Source: Sphingobacteriales bacterium (GTDB lineage: Bacteria > Bacteroidota > Bacteroidia > Chitinophagales > Chitinophagaceae). Taken from it: a stretch of DNA of 64,000 nt. Below the pieces are notes generated by a model. The model saw only the letters and a program-made list of their open reading frames with translations, made no database searches and was not told where the DNA came from. Both the position numbers and the translations under genes were made by a program. Positions 27,765-36,547 of this stretch are shown piece by piece. Numbering within the stretch: position 1 is the first letter of the stretch; each line of letters starts with the position of its first letter. The stretch lies in contig JADJGB010000008.1 of NCBI GenBank assembly GCA_016708305.1, positions 1,674,001-1,738,000 of the forward strand. The letters run 5' to 3'.

Positions 27765-28488
27765 CGGGCATGGTATTAAGCTAACAGGATGCGAGTTCCT
27801 GTATGTGCCGAGTTGATAGGAAACATTAGCGACTGACAAGGGTGTCGGGGCGACCCCTGAATCTGAAAGAAGTCATCAGCAAATCTGAAGTTCTGACGAA
27901 TAGAAATCTGATAGAAGGCTCTAAGAGAGGGCAACCGAGCCATGGATTGGGAACGCCCAAAACTCAACCGTAACTCAAAAGAGTAAATCAGGCAGAACGC
28001 AGAGAAAGTTTAATATCTCATCCCGAGAGGTCTTGCAGTATTCACCAATGTGCAGATTGTCCATCGATGAACAATTATATACTACAAGAAGTCAGCAGAG
28101 GACATAGTATTTTGTGTTAGGAATAGCACAGAAGAAGGTCTGAATCTTTTAACTTAAGGAGCAGTTAGTTCAAAATTTGTTTTATGGCGCAACCGCAAGA
28201 GATAACTTACCAATTAGACCTGTTCAAAGGGCAGGTGGAGGAGGTTATACGCCCTTTTGCTACGAGTGAAACCGTATGTGGAGCCTTGGGCAATAAAGGC
28301 GTTGCAAGTAAAAGAAGCAGGCGAACAGGAACGAGCCTTAACGCAGTATTTGATGGGAGTGATATTGTTTATACAATCTCACATCAAATTACAAGAAGTT
28401 AAACAGTTAAAAGAAACCGCCGTGTGCGAGAGCATGCACGGTGGTGTGAGAGGGCGGGGGAGTAATCCCCCTACCTACTCGATTATTA
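27765..28488 (+). mobile_element. Group II intron remnant with deleted reverse transcriptase
   Basis: The stretch has the base pattern of a bacterial group II intron. A long structured 5' part is followed by the start of the intron-encoded protein. The 3' end has a domain V hairpin (28417-28444) with arms CCGCCGTG/CACGGTGG and a GAGA tetraloop, then a domain VI-like stem GGGGG...CCCCC (about 28454-28470). Only the N-terminal codons of the protein remain (from 28184, with QLDLFKGQVEEV). Nearly all of the reverse transcriptase has been lost, since just over 100 bases separate the coding remnant from domain V. Exact intron boundaries could not be fixed. Confidence 0.7.
28184..28402 (+). pseudogene. 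Group II intron reverse transcriptase, N-terminal remnant
   Basis: Starts MAQPQEITYQLDLFKGQVEE, the usual opening of intron-encoded proteins of this class. A second frame continues with EAGEQERALTQYLMGVIL, also typical of the region before RT domain 0, so a frame change lies near 28290. The polymerase motif YADD and maturase domain are absent. Confidence 0.65.
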
Positions 28489-28500
28489 AGCTAATTTTGA

Positions 28501-28968
28501 TTAAATTCTAAAATGAGCGAATGCCTTGTTGGCTTCTGCCATACGGTGTGTATCTTCTTTTTTCTTGTAAGCAGATCCTTCACCCTTACTGGCAGCTACT
28601 ATTTCGTTAGCCAGCTTGTCAGCCATACTGCGGCCATTTCGGTCGCGACTATAACGAATTAACCATTTGATACTCAATGATATTTTTCTATCTGATCGCA
28701 CTTCTGACGGAATTTGGAAAGTGGCGCCACCAATACGACGACTACGAACTTCCACTGCCGGAGTTACATTAGCCAACGCTTTTTTCCACACTTCATATCC
28801 GTCATCACCGGTTTGTTTGGCTACTTTGTCCAGCGCATCATAAAAAATAGTGAACGCTCCGCTTTTTTTACCCTCCCACATCAAATTGTTCACAAATCTG
28901 GTAACCAGTTTGTCATTAAACTTTGGGTCCGGCGCTAAGGGGAGTTTTTTGGCTTGTGCTTTACGCAT
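28501..28968 (-). CDS. rpsG: 30S ribosomal protein S7
   Basis: A 155-residue primary 16S rRNA-binding protein of the small-subunit head. The match to the family is clear over the whole length: NLMWEGKKSGAFTIFYDALD, then VEVRSRRIGGATFQIP and MADKLANEIVAASKGEGSAY. It follows rpsL on the same strand, as in the str operon. The fusA gene that would usually come next is replaced here by the intron remnant and a convergent region, so the str operon is truncated after rpsG. Confidence 0.97.
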   Translation of the reverse strand: MRKAQAKKLPLAPDPKFNDKLVTRFVNNLMWEGKKSGAFTIFYDALDKVAKQTGDDGYEVWKKALANVTPAVEVRSRRIGGATFQIPSEVRSDRKISLSIKWLIRYSRDRNGRSMADKLANEIVAASKGEGSAYKKKEDTHRMAEANKAFAHFRI

Positions 28969-29029
28969 CTTTTATAATTTTTTATTTATTGTCTTTAATC
29001 TAATATCTAACGTCTAAAATCTCCAGATA

Positions 29030-29401
29030 TTATTTACTTTTTTTAGTTCCGTATTTAGAACGGCTTTTCTTACGATCCTTCACACCGGCAGTATCAAGAC
29101 TCCCACGAACTATGTGATAACGTACACCAGGAAGATCTTTTACCCTACCACCTCTGATTAGAACGATTGAGTGTTCCTGCAGATTGTGGCCTTCACCCGG
29201 AATGTAGGCAATCACCTCAATTTTATTGGTTAAACGCACTTTGGCAACCTTACGAAGCGCCGAATTAGGCTTTTTGGGTGTAGTAGTATAGACACGGGTA
29301 CAAACACCACGGCGTTGTGGACACTGATCCAAAGCCCTCGATTTGCTTTTTGCTTTTATTATTTGTCTTCCTTTACGAACTAATTGATTAATTGTAGGCA
29401 T
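29030..29401 (-). CDS. rpsL: 30S ribosomal protein S12
   Basis: A 123-residue decoding-centre protein. The family signatures are all present: MPTINQLVRKGR, TTTPKKPNSALRKVAKVRLT and GEGHNLQEHSIVLIRGGRVK. Residue 43 is Lys and the loop PKKPNSALRK is unaltered, so nothing suggests streptomycin resistance. It is the first gene of an rpsL-rpsG operon with its own promoter. Confidence 0.98.
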   Translation of the reverse strand: MPTINQLVRKGRQIIKAKSKSRALDQCPQRRGVCTRVYTTTPKKPNSALRKVAKVRLTNKIEVIAYIPGEGHNLQEHSIVLIRGGRVKDLPGVRYHIVRGSLDTAGVKDRKKSRSKYGTKKSK

Positions 29402-29425
29402 TCTTATGCTTTAATTTTTGGAGGG

Positions 29426-29456
29426 CAAAGGTAAGATTTCAGTTCGAAATAGCAAA
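29426..29456 (-). promoter_or_regulatory. Promoter of rpsL-rpsG
   Basis: On the minus strand TTTG (29453-29456), a 19-base spacer and TACCTTTG (29426-29433) match the Bacteroidota consensus. It lies about 25 bases before the rpsL start. Confidence 0.8.
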
Positions 29457-29550
29457 ATAATTAATAAAAAATATAGCTAACTCCGAAATATCTGTAAAAG
29501 CGAGCCGGTTTTTCACCAATTTTTATCTATTAGCCGGTAATTGATTATTT

Positions 29551-30372
29551 TTATTTCCATGCATTCGGATAGCGATAATAGTTAGTAAACCCCTCATTAT
29601 CAATTATTTTCCTAAGGACCGAGTCCTTTAGCACATCCTCATAATCCATCCACTTACCATTTAATTTTATTTTTCGGTATATTAACCGCACACCATGACT
29701 ATAATCCACATACCAATTAACATGACCGGTAAAAACCGGCTGTATCGGCTTGCCGTTTAACCGGTGCCAACCATAAATAGCCACACGGTCATTTTTTGGA
29801 TAGCTACTTAATTTACCGGCAATTACAATATCTTTTTTTATTCCGGCAATCAGCCGTTTCTTTCGGCTTCTTTGGCCTTCTATAATTAAATGGTGTTGCC
29901 ACATTGTAACGGAGCTGTCTCTGAAAGCATACATTGGCACAGGCTCCAATTTTACCTTTGCTGCATTATATATTTCATCCACAATTTTAGCGGTAGGCAA
30001 AAAGCAGTTGAACTTATCGGCTATTTTTTGAGCCGTTATGGGAGTAAGGGATACTCTGGCCCAGTCATTATCAGTTCCTATTGACAAATAGTCTTTGGTT
30101 ACATAAATTTTTGCCCGATACCTGCGTTGAGTTGCTGCATCCAAATAACTGATTTTGACAGGTACCAATTTTCTCAAAAATCGGGGGATATTACCATTTT
30201 TTATTAACAGGTAAGCGATTGAATCTCTTTGCTGCCAGTTACTTTGTAATACCTTTTGATAAAACCCAGAACCGGTCACGGATTTATTATTTTTCGTATT
30301 TGTGTGCAAAGTCGGACTGCACGAAACAAAAATTGAAAATAACAGAATATAGCCTATTTTGTGGTAATACAC
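29551..30372 (-). CDS. Conserved lipoprotein of unknown function
   Basis: A 273-residue exported protein with a lipobox (GYILLFSIFVSCSP, Cys at about 18). The body is mixed alpha/beta, rich in Trp, Tyr and Lys. Recognisable stretches are RFLRKLVPVKISYLDAATQR, then IYGWHRLNGKPIQPVFTGHV and NWYVDYSHGVRLIYRKI near the C-terminus. Several His and Asp residues in that last part (GHVNWYVDYSHG) look like a conserved surface or active site, but I do not recognise the family. Stands alone between rpsL and ilvE on the same strand. Confidence 0.55.
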   Translation of the reverse strand: MYYHKIGYILLFSIFVSCSPTLHTNTKNNKSVTGSGFYQKVLQSNWQQRDSIAYLLIKNGNIPRFLRKLVPVKISYLDAATQRRYRAKIYVTKDYLSIGTDNDWARVSLTPITAQKIADKFNCFLPTAKIVDEIYNAAKVKLEPVPMYAFRDSSVTMWQHHLIIEGQRSRKKRLIAGIKKDIVIAGKLSSYPKNDRVAIYGWHRLNGKPIQPVFTGHVNWYVDYSHGVRLIYRKIKLNGKWMDYEDVLKDSVLRKIIDNEGFTNYYRYPNAWK

Positions 30373-30432
30373 CGAATGGGTAACTTATATATTTAATTAC
30401 ATCATTTCACTCTGCCAATTAACAATCGGCAA

Positions 30433-31500
30433 TCAATCTACTTTCTCCATCCATTCATACTTATCTCCCAACTTGTTTTCTTTATAATCCAGCAGATATT
30501 TCTTCATATTGCCCGAAATAGACATGGCTTCGGGATCAAAAGTCATTACGAAATCCTTGTATTTCAATTCTTGAACGTGAGAAATGGTAGCCGCAGTGCC
30601 ACATCCGAATACTTCATTCAGTTGACCGGCTTTGTATGCTTCAATCAATTCGTCAATCGAAATTCTCCTTTCTTCCACCTCGTATCCGGCATCTTTAAAC
30701 AATTGTAGCAGGCTCAGGCGGGTAATACCTCCAAGAATCGTACCGTCAGTAAGGTCAGGAGTTACAATTTTATCCCCGATGATGAAGAAAATATTCATAG
30801 CGCCCACTTCCTGCACGTATTTGTGCTCAAAGGCATCCATCCACAACACCTGATCATATCCTTGTTTTCTGGCTTCGGCTGATGAGGCCAAAGACATAGC
30901 ATAATTAGCACCGGCTTTGGTGAAACCGGTTCCTCCGGGCGCAGCACGAGTGTATTTTTCCTCAACATAAATTCGGGCAGGAGCCGAAAAATAAGAACCT
31001 ACCGGTCCTGTAATGATTAAAAATTTATATGTTTTAGCTTCCTTCACGCCTAAGGTTTCTTCGGTAGCAAACATAAACGGTCTGATGTACAATGATTCAT
31101 CATACCCCGAAGGAATATAATCCTTATCCACATTCACTAATTGTTTCATGCAACCTATAAATAATTCTTCAGGCACCTGCGGCATTGCCAGTCTTTCAGC
31201 AGAACGGTTAAAACGCTTAAAATTCTCATGCGGACGAAAAATAAATACATTTCCCTCCTCATCTTTATGCGCTTTCAACCCTTCAAAAATTGTTTGAGCA
31301 TAATGCAAAACGCATAATGCAGGCAAAAACTGCAAAGTCTGATAGGGCCTGATTCGCACATTTTTCCATTCGCCATCCTCATAATCAGCCTCCAGCATGT
31401 GGTCCGAAAAATATTTGCCAAAACCTAAATGGTTAAAATCTACCTGAGATAATTTACTATTTTGAATATGCTCCACTGAAATTGTAATTGCATCCGACAT
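30433..31500 (-). CDS. ilvE: Branched-chain amino acid aminotransferase
   Basis: A 355-residue class IV PLP-dependent enzyme, last step of Leu/Ile/Val synthesis. It is the longer type II (BCAT1-like) form: FGKYFSDHMLEADYEDGEWK, LHYAQTIFEGLKAHKDEEGN and GSYFSAPARIYVEEKYTRAA. The PLP Lys is in GGTGFTKAGANYAMSL-type sequence; the expected pattern GG-x-G-x-x-K-x-x-G-N-Y is visible with K in FTKAGANYA. The C-terminal stretch VFGCGTAATISHVQEL is also conserved. A possible -7 box lies at 31533-31540. Diverges from the gene at 31575. Confidence 0.95.
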   Translation of the reverse strand: MSDAITISVEHIQNSKLSQVDFNHLGFGKYFSDHMLEADYEDGEWKNVRIRPYQTLQFLPALCVLHYAQTIFEGLKAHKDEEGNVFIFRPHENFKRFNRSAERLAMPQVPEELFIGCMKQLVNVDKDYIPSGYDESLYIRPFMFATEETLGVKEAKTYKFLIITGPVGSYFSAPARIYVEEKYTRAAPGGTGFTKAGANYAMSLASSAEARKQGYDQVLWMDAFEHKYVQEVGAMNIFFIIGDKIVTPDLTDGTILGGITRLSLLQLFKDAGYEVEERRISIDELIEAYKAGQLNEVFGCGTAATISHVQELKYKDFVMTFDPEAMSISGNMKKYLLDYKENKLGDKYEWMEKVD

Positions 31501-31532
31501 AAAAAGGTTATTTTTGAACTATTGAATAGCCA

Positions 31533-31540
31533 CAAAGTTA
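31533..31540 (-). promoter_or_regulatory. Probable -7 box of ilvE
   Basis: TAACTTTG on the minus strand fits TAnnTTTG, 32 bases before the start. The -33 spacing is poor. Confidence 0.4.
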
Positions 31541-31574
31541 AGAAGTCGGGGCTTCGCAAAAAAGTAATTAACAA

Positions 31575-32066
31575 ATGAGTTTAAACAATATTAACCTTTC
31601 TCCCTATCTGATAGCGCAATTGTATCAAAATGTTTTGATAGAAGAAGACAAATTAAAGGCTGTTGCTCCTGCAGAAAGGACTATTGATTGGAAATATCTG
31701 GGCAATAATGCCAAAAACGTTTTGGTGGTGGTTAATTATGAGCAGGTTACACATATTCCTGATGAGCAACTGGACTTTCTTTCCAAAATAATAAATTCCT
31801 GCAAATTTAGCATGGAGGATATTTGCCTGCTCAACCTGTGCAACTACCCAAATGTAGCTTATGATGTGCTATTAAATAAATTTAACAGCCGCAGTATTTT
31901 ACTTTTTGGCATTTCTACCAACCATTTTGGTTTCCCTTTCGAAATACCGGCATTTCAGGTACAGCAATATGATAAATATACCATCATTCATTCGCCTGCG
32001 CTACAGGATATAAAAAATGATGAAAAAGCCAGAGGCCAACTTTGGAAAGGTCTAAAAAAAATTTAA
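31575..32066 (+). CDS. Conserved protein of unknown function
   Basis: A 163-residue soluble protein without signal peptide or membrane segment. The sequence has an alternating hydrophobic pattern (KNVLVVVNYEQVTHIPDEQL, YPNVAYDVLLNKFNSRSILL) suggestive of an alpha/beta fold. No family is recognised with certainty. It diverges from ilvE and is followed 8 bases later by rdgB in the same direction, so it may be co-expressed with that gene. Confidence 0.6.
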   Translation: MSLNNINLSPYLIAQLYQNVLIEEDKLKAVAPAERTIDWKYLGNNAKNVLVVVNYEQVTHIPDEQLDFLSKIINSCKFSMEDICLLNLCNYPNVAYDVLLNKFNSRSILLFGISTNHFGFPFEIPAFQVQQYDKYTIIHSPALQDIKNDEKARGQLWKGLKKI

Positions 32067-32074
32067 TATATAAT

Positions 32075-32655
32075 ATGAAGTTGATATTTGCTACCAATAA
32101 TATTCATAAAGTTAGCGAAATACGTAACGCTCTAAACAATGAGTTTGAAATAATGAGCCTTAAGGAGGCGGGAATAAACCGCGACATTCCCGAGCCACAC
32201 GACACGCTGGAGGCAAATGCCATAGAAAAGTCTATGACTATCTATCAACTTACCCGACAGAACTGTTTTAGCGAAGACACAGGTCTCGAAGTAGATGCCC
32301 TGAACGGTATGCCGGGGGTTTCAGCGCCAGGTTTGCAGGAGAAAATGTAAGTTTTACTCAAAATGTAGAAAAATTATTGGCCGAAATGCAAGGTAAGCAA
32401 GACCGAAAAGCACGGTTTCGCACAGTTATTTCTTTGATTATTAACGGAGAAGAGATTACTTTTGAAGGAATATGTGAGGGTGCCATTACCAATCAGCCAC
32501 AGGGAAATAACGGATTTGGCTATGATCCGGTTTTTGCTCCGGTTGGCGAAGTGAGAACCTTTGGGCAAATGAGCATGGAGGAAAAGCAGAAATACAGCCA
32601 TCGAAAAAAAGCAGTAGATCAATTAGTACAGTTTCTGAAAGAGGCAAAAAGTTAA
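32075..32655 (+). CDS. rdgB: XTP/dITP diphosphatase (one frameshift)
   Basis: A Ham1-family house-cleaning enzyme of about 193 residues that hydrolyses non-canonical purine triphosphates. The first half (MKLIFATNNIHKVSEIRNAL, then FSEDTGLEVDALNGMPGV) holds the nucleotide-binding N-terminus and acidic metal site. The second half, in another frame, has INGEEITFEGICEGAI, then GNNGFGYDPVFAPVG and FGQMSMEEKQKYSHRKKA, with the conserved SHR. The frame change is near 32325, within what should be GVYSARFAGEN. Here the edit looks like two extra bases or one missing, not a plain homopolymer. ATG at 32075 is preferred because MKLIFATNN is the family start. Confidence 0.9.
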
Positions 32656-32670
32656 AAAAATTAAAAAAAA

Positions 32671-33240
32671 ATGGATTCGGAACGCAACCAAACTATATTG
32701 GAAAACGACTTAATTACAGGATGCATTAACGGAGAGCGCAGAATGCAAGAAGAACTTTACAAAAGGTTTTCCTCCAAAATGTATGCTGTATGCCTGCGTT
32801 ATGCCTCTGATGCCGATGAAGCTCAGGATATTTTGCAGGATGGATTTATAAAGGTATTTAAAAAACTGGACAGCTATCGCGGCGAAGGTTCTTTTGAAGG
32901 ATGGGTACGACGGATTTTTGTAAATACCGCCATAGAATATTTCAGAAGAAAAAAGTATTTGCAACCGGTAACGGAAAAAGAAGAGAATACAATTGAAGGA
33001 AAATACGTTTCGGCGCTGGATGAACTGGCAGAAAAAGATATTCTCGAATTGATTACCAGGTTATCTCCCGGATACCGCACCGTATTTAATATGTATGTGG
33101 TAGAAGGCTATTCTCACAAAGAAATTGGAGATATGCTGGGCATCAGCGAAGGAACCAGCAAATCGCAACTATCCCGGGCAAAAACCATCCTTCAGGATTT
33201 GGTAAGAAAATATATTGAAAAAAGAGAAAAAAGAGGTTAA
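32671..33240 (+). CDS. ECF RNA polymerase sigma factor
   Basis: A 189-residue ECF sigma factor. Region 2 is visible at SKMYAVCLRYASDADEAQDI and LQDGFIKVFKKLDSYRGEGS. Region 4 has LSPGYRTVFNMYVVEGYSHK and the helix-turn-helix EIGDMLGISEGTSKSQLSRAK. It follows rdgB by 15 bases and is followed 8 bases later by a probable membrane-anchored regulatory partner. Members of this Bacteroidota subgroup usually act with an adjacent anti-sigma-like protein. Confidence 0.93.
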   Translation: MDSERNQTILENDLITGCINGERRMQEELYKRFSSKMYAVCLRYASDADEAQDILQDGFIKVFKKLDSYRGEGSFEGWVRRIFVNTAIEYFRRKKYLQPVTEKEENTIEGKYVSALDELAEKDILELITRLSPGYRTVFNMYVVEGYSHKEIGDMLGISEGTSKSQLSRAKTILQDLVRKYIEKREKRG

Positions 33241-33248
33241 ATATAGCA

Positions 33249-34090
33249 ATGACTCCCAAAAATAAAATATACAATTTTGAAATCACTCCACCGCCCGGGG
33301 TGTGGGATAAGATTGCTCAGGAACTAAACGAATGGGATGAAGTAAAGTCCGTATCTCAAAAACTCCAAAACTTTGAATTACCTGCCCCGACAATAGCATG
33401 GGAGAAAATAAATCAGGAATTGGATGAATTGAATGACTTTAAAACCGTTTCTCAAAAACTAAGGAATCTGGAAATAATGCCTCCTTCGGGAATGTGGCAT
33501 CATATTCAGCAATCTCTTGACGTGGAAAAAAAAGAAACCAAAATCATTCCGCTACAAACAGGTGGCAGCAGATGGATTAAATATGCAGCGGCGGCCGGCG
33601 TGATTGGATTGATTAGTATATTGGTTTATTATTTTAACAGTAATTCCGGTAAAGAAATGGCACTTGGCAGCGCTCTGAAATTGCACAGCAGCAGACAGTT
33701 CCACAAATTAGCAATCCTGAAACAATAGTTCCGATATCTCCCGAACGTCGCGAAATAGCGCCCGAGCAAAAATCAGGTGCAGCACAATTATTGGCCTCTA
33801 CCCCAATCACACGTAGAGACAGGACAGGAAATGTATATGCGCCTACTATTGAAAAAAATGAAGAATTGCAGGGTCGCTACATTATGCTGATGACCGAAAA
33901 TGGCGATGTGGTACGTCTTTCTAAGAAACTAACAAGCCTTGCCGACTGCATTGCCGGCGAAGACAACAGCCTTGACTGTAACCAACAAATTGCCCATTGG
34001 CAGGAACAAATGGTAAAAACCTCCCTGCCCTCCACTCCTGATAATTTCCTGGATTTATTGAAGTTAGCCGAAAAAGAAAACGGATTGTAG
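33249..34090 (+). CDS. Membrane-anchored partner of the ECF sigma factor, anti-sigma-like (one frameshift)
   Basis: About 280 residues once joined. The cytoplasmic N-terminal part has three similar segments of W-x-x-I/H-x-Q-E/S-L (GVWDKIAQELNEWDEVKSVS, AWEKINQELDELNDF, GMWHHIQQSLD). This repeat pattern resembles the soluble region of the sigma partner at 17971-19370. One membrane helix follows at about 101-120 (WIKYAAAAGVIGLISILVYY). The outer part continues after a frame change near 33690 through VPISPERREIAPEQ to GRYIMLMTENGDVVRLSKKL and ends LAEKENGL. The gene begins 8 bases after the sigma gene, so it probably controls it. No enzymatic motif is seen. Confidence 0.65.
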
Positions 34091-34269
34091 GAGTTTTTTC
34101 AATTTATGAAATGAGCCAAAGTAATTTTTCATATCTAAGAAGATGAATATTGGGCAAAAAATCAATAGAAATTCTATTCAACTATTAAAAACCAAAATGG
34201 ATAAATTGATGAAAAGGTTGTTAATTTCATACGAAGAAATCTTTGAAAGATGAAAACAAAATTTGCTAA

Positions 34270-36482
34270 TTAACCGGTCTTTAGTCTCATCTTCGTTTTT
34301 AATGCCTGATATTTTACACTTTCAGGCGTTAGACGGTCATTAAGAAGTTGATTACAGGTATGCAGAATGTTTTGTCTTTGATATGATAGAGAAAACCAAC
34401 CCATAGCCTCCAAAGCAGCTATCCTTATAGCTTCGGGCTCCGAAGTGTCAGAAATAACTTCCAAAACTGTCGGAACCAATTTATGATAGCGATATAATCT
34501 CAAAGTAGTAATTTCACTTAATCTTTCTTTTTCAGGCAATTTACTATTCCTGATAATAGAATCCATCCGATCAACCTTTGTGTCATTGTATTCGATATTT
34601 TTGAACAGTTGTTTAACAAGGTTATCTGAATTAATGATTGTTTTATTGGATCTAATTTGGGCATCAATTTCTTCCTTTAAAGCCTTCGGATTGTAGAAGT
34701 TCATAATACTCCTGAGTTTATAATTAATTCGATCTGAATGAGGATCACTGATATACATTGATATAAAATCCTTTGCAAAATTGTCACCACCAAATTCTCC
34801 TAAATCATAAGTAACAATTCTTCTTATAAATTCATAAGGATCATTCTTTGCAGCATGAAGGACTGAAAAATAATCATCATTTTCGAACTTACGTAAAAGC
34901 GAAAAGGCTTCCATTCTGGTTGATTCATAAGGAGAGTTAAAATAAATCTTCTTTAGGATAATAGAAACTTCTCTTTCTGGTAGAAATTTGATTAAATAAA
35001 TCAATGCCAGTGATTGCAAGTCAGCATCATTTTCATTAAGCAAATTTTTCCAATAATTTACATTCGCTTTAGTACTTATTGCGTTATTGATTGAATTACT
35101 TCTATTACTCCGAAAATGAAAAGTTGGATCTCCAAAAATGTGAGTTTCAAGATAGGCAATATGTTTTAACCAGTTCCCGATTCTTACACCATGTTGCAAT
35201 AAACCTAATAATTCCGTAGACCAGATATCCTGTAGTACACCTACACTATTTGCAACAGCTGTAATATTTTGATTATCTGAGAAAGGGTAATAACCTGCTA
35301 AGTAATTTTTTAAATGAAATGACCCGGTTAGACATGAGTTAATATAAACAAATTTGGCTTTAATTTGACCATCTTTAATATCACTAATTTGGATATCAAG
35401 ATTATCATTAAAAATAGAATCTTCTTCAATTTTCGATTTATCAAAAGCATCATTCATCCATTTATCACTTACTCCGAGAGAGTTTTTAAAATCATTTTTT
35501 ACCTTTTCAATATCTCTGCCACTTTCTTTTGCATCTCTTATTTTTGATCTCAGATATCTGGCTACATTTTCCATTGAAGGCTGAGGGTTTGATGCTAAAG
35601 GATATCCATTTATTAATTGCAGAGTGGCTGTACCATGCCCTGTCATAAAAGCAAAATCCAGTCCTTCTCTTTTGAGTTCTCTCAAAAGATTAAATTTCAT
35701 AAAAGTATCATTACGAAAATTGAGAAACTTAATGGAACCACCAGGTTTAAAAAGGGAAGGAAATTGGGATCTAAGAGAAACTATATCGCTTGTAATAGAG
35801 TTTATAGCATTTGAATTGTACCCATGACCAACTGAAGCAATCATATCGTTAAGCGGATACTGTTGGCTTCTTAATTTATTTATTTTTTGTAAGTAATTTT
35901 TTATTTTTTTAGAGAAATCTTCACCTTCTTCTACAGGAGGCTTAACTCTTGCCGAATAAATGTCCATCTCAATGTAATGAGGTGAATCTGCCTCCAAAGA
36001 ATAATAATATAGGTTGTTACGGTCATTAGCCGTATCCCTGCTCAAGAATTTTAATTTAAGATCAAAATCATCATAGAATCTATCAGATGGTACTGACGAT
36101 TTGTCCCACCTGATTTTTTGATTCATTTTAAAGGCTGAAGTCATAAATTGAGCATCTCTAATCATTACAATTGGAATGTTTCCAATTAAAACCGTTCCTT
36201 CCAGAGGATTTTTTTCTGAATACAGCTTTTTTAAAATAGCTCTTATCTCATCGGGGTTATTCCAATTGTGAGAGATTATATAAGTACCTAATCCGTCTTT
36301 TTCAATATTTCTCTTATATTCAATTACTTCATGTTGTACTTTATTAACGATTTCGTCATCAATTACTATAGCAAAAGTTGTTTTAGAATTTATTGATGGC
36401 TTTATAATTTTTGTCCTTGAGTTTGGATTGAAAATAAAAACAAACCTATAAAAAGGGAATAGTAAACGAAGTTAACTTTCAT
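34270..36482 (-). CDS. Gingipain-like (C25/clan CD) peptidase domain with HEAT-like repeats, paralog A (one frameshift)
   Basis: About 737 residues. A signal peptide begins MKVNFVYYSLFIGLFLFS at 36482; the frame is restored by one base in the A run near 36413 (QGQKIIKPSI). The C25-like core includes PLEGTVLIGNIPIVMIRDAQ, DRFYDDFDLK and IYSARVKP. A His is seen in FMTGHGTATLQ, a Cys in VYINSCLTGSFHLKN, and the domain closes with YLETHIFGDPTFHF. These fit a clan CD His-Cys dyad. From about residue 460 to the end are HEAT-like helical pairs (RMEAFSLLRKFENDDYFSVL, IRIAALEAMGWFSLSYQRQ). No T9SS sorting tail is evident. Paralog B precedes it by 65 bases. Catalysis is inferred, not shown. Confidence 0.7.
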
Positions 36483-36547
36483 TTGTTTTAGTTATATTTA
36501 TATGGTTATTGATTTTTTTTTATTTTATATTGGAGAAATCGAACTAT

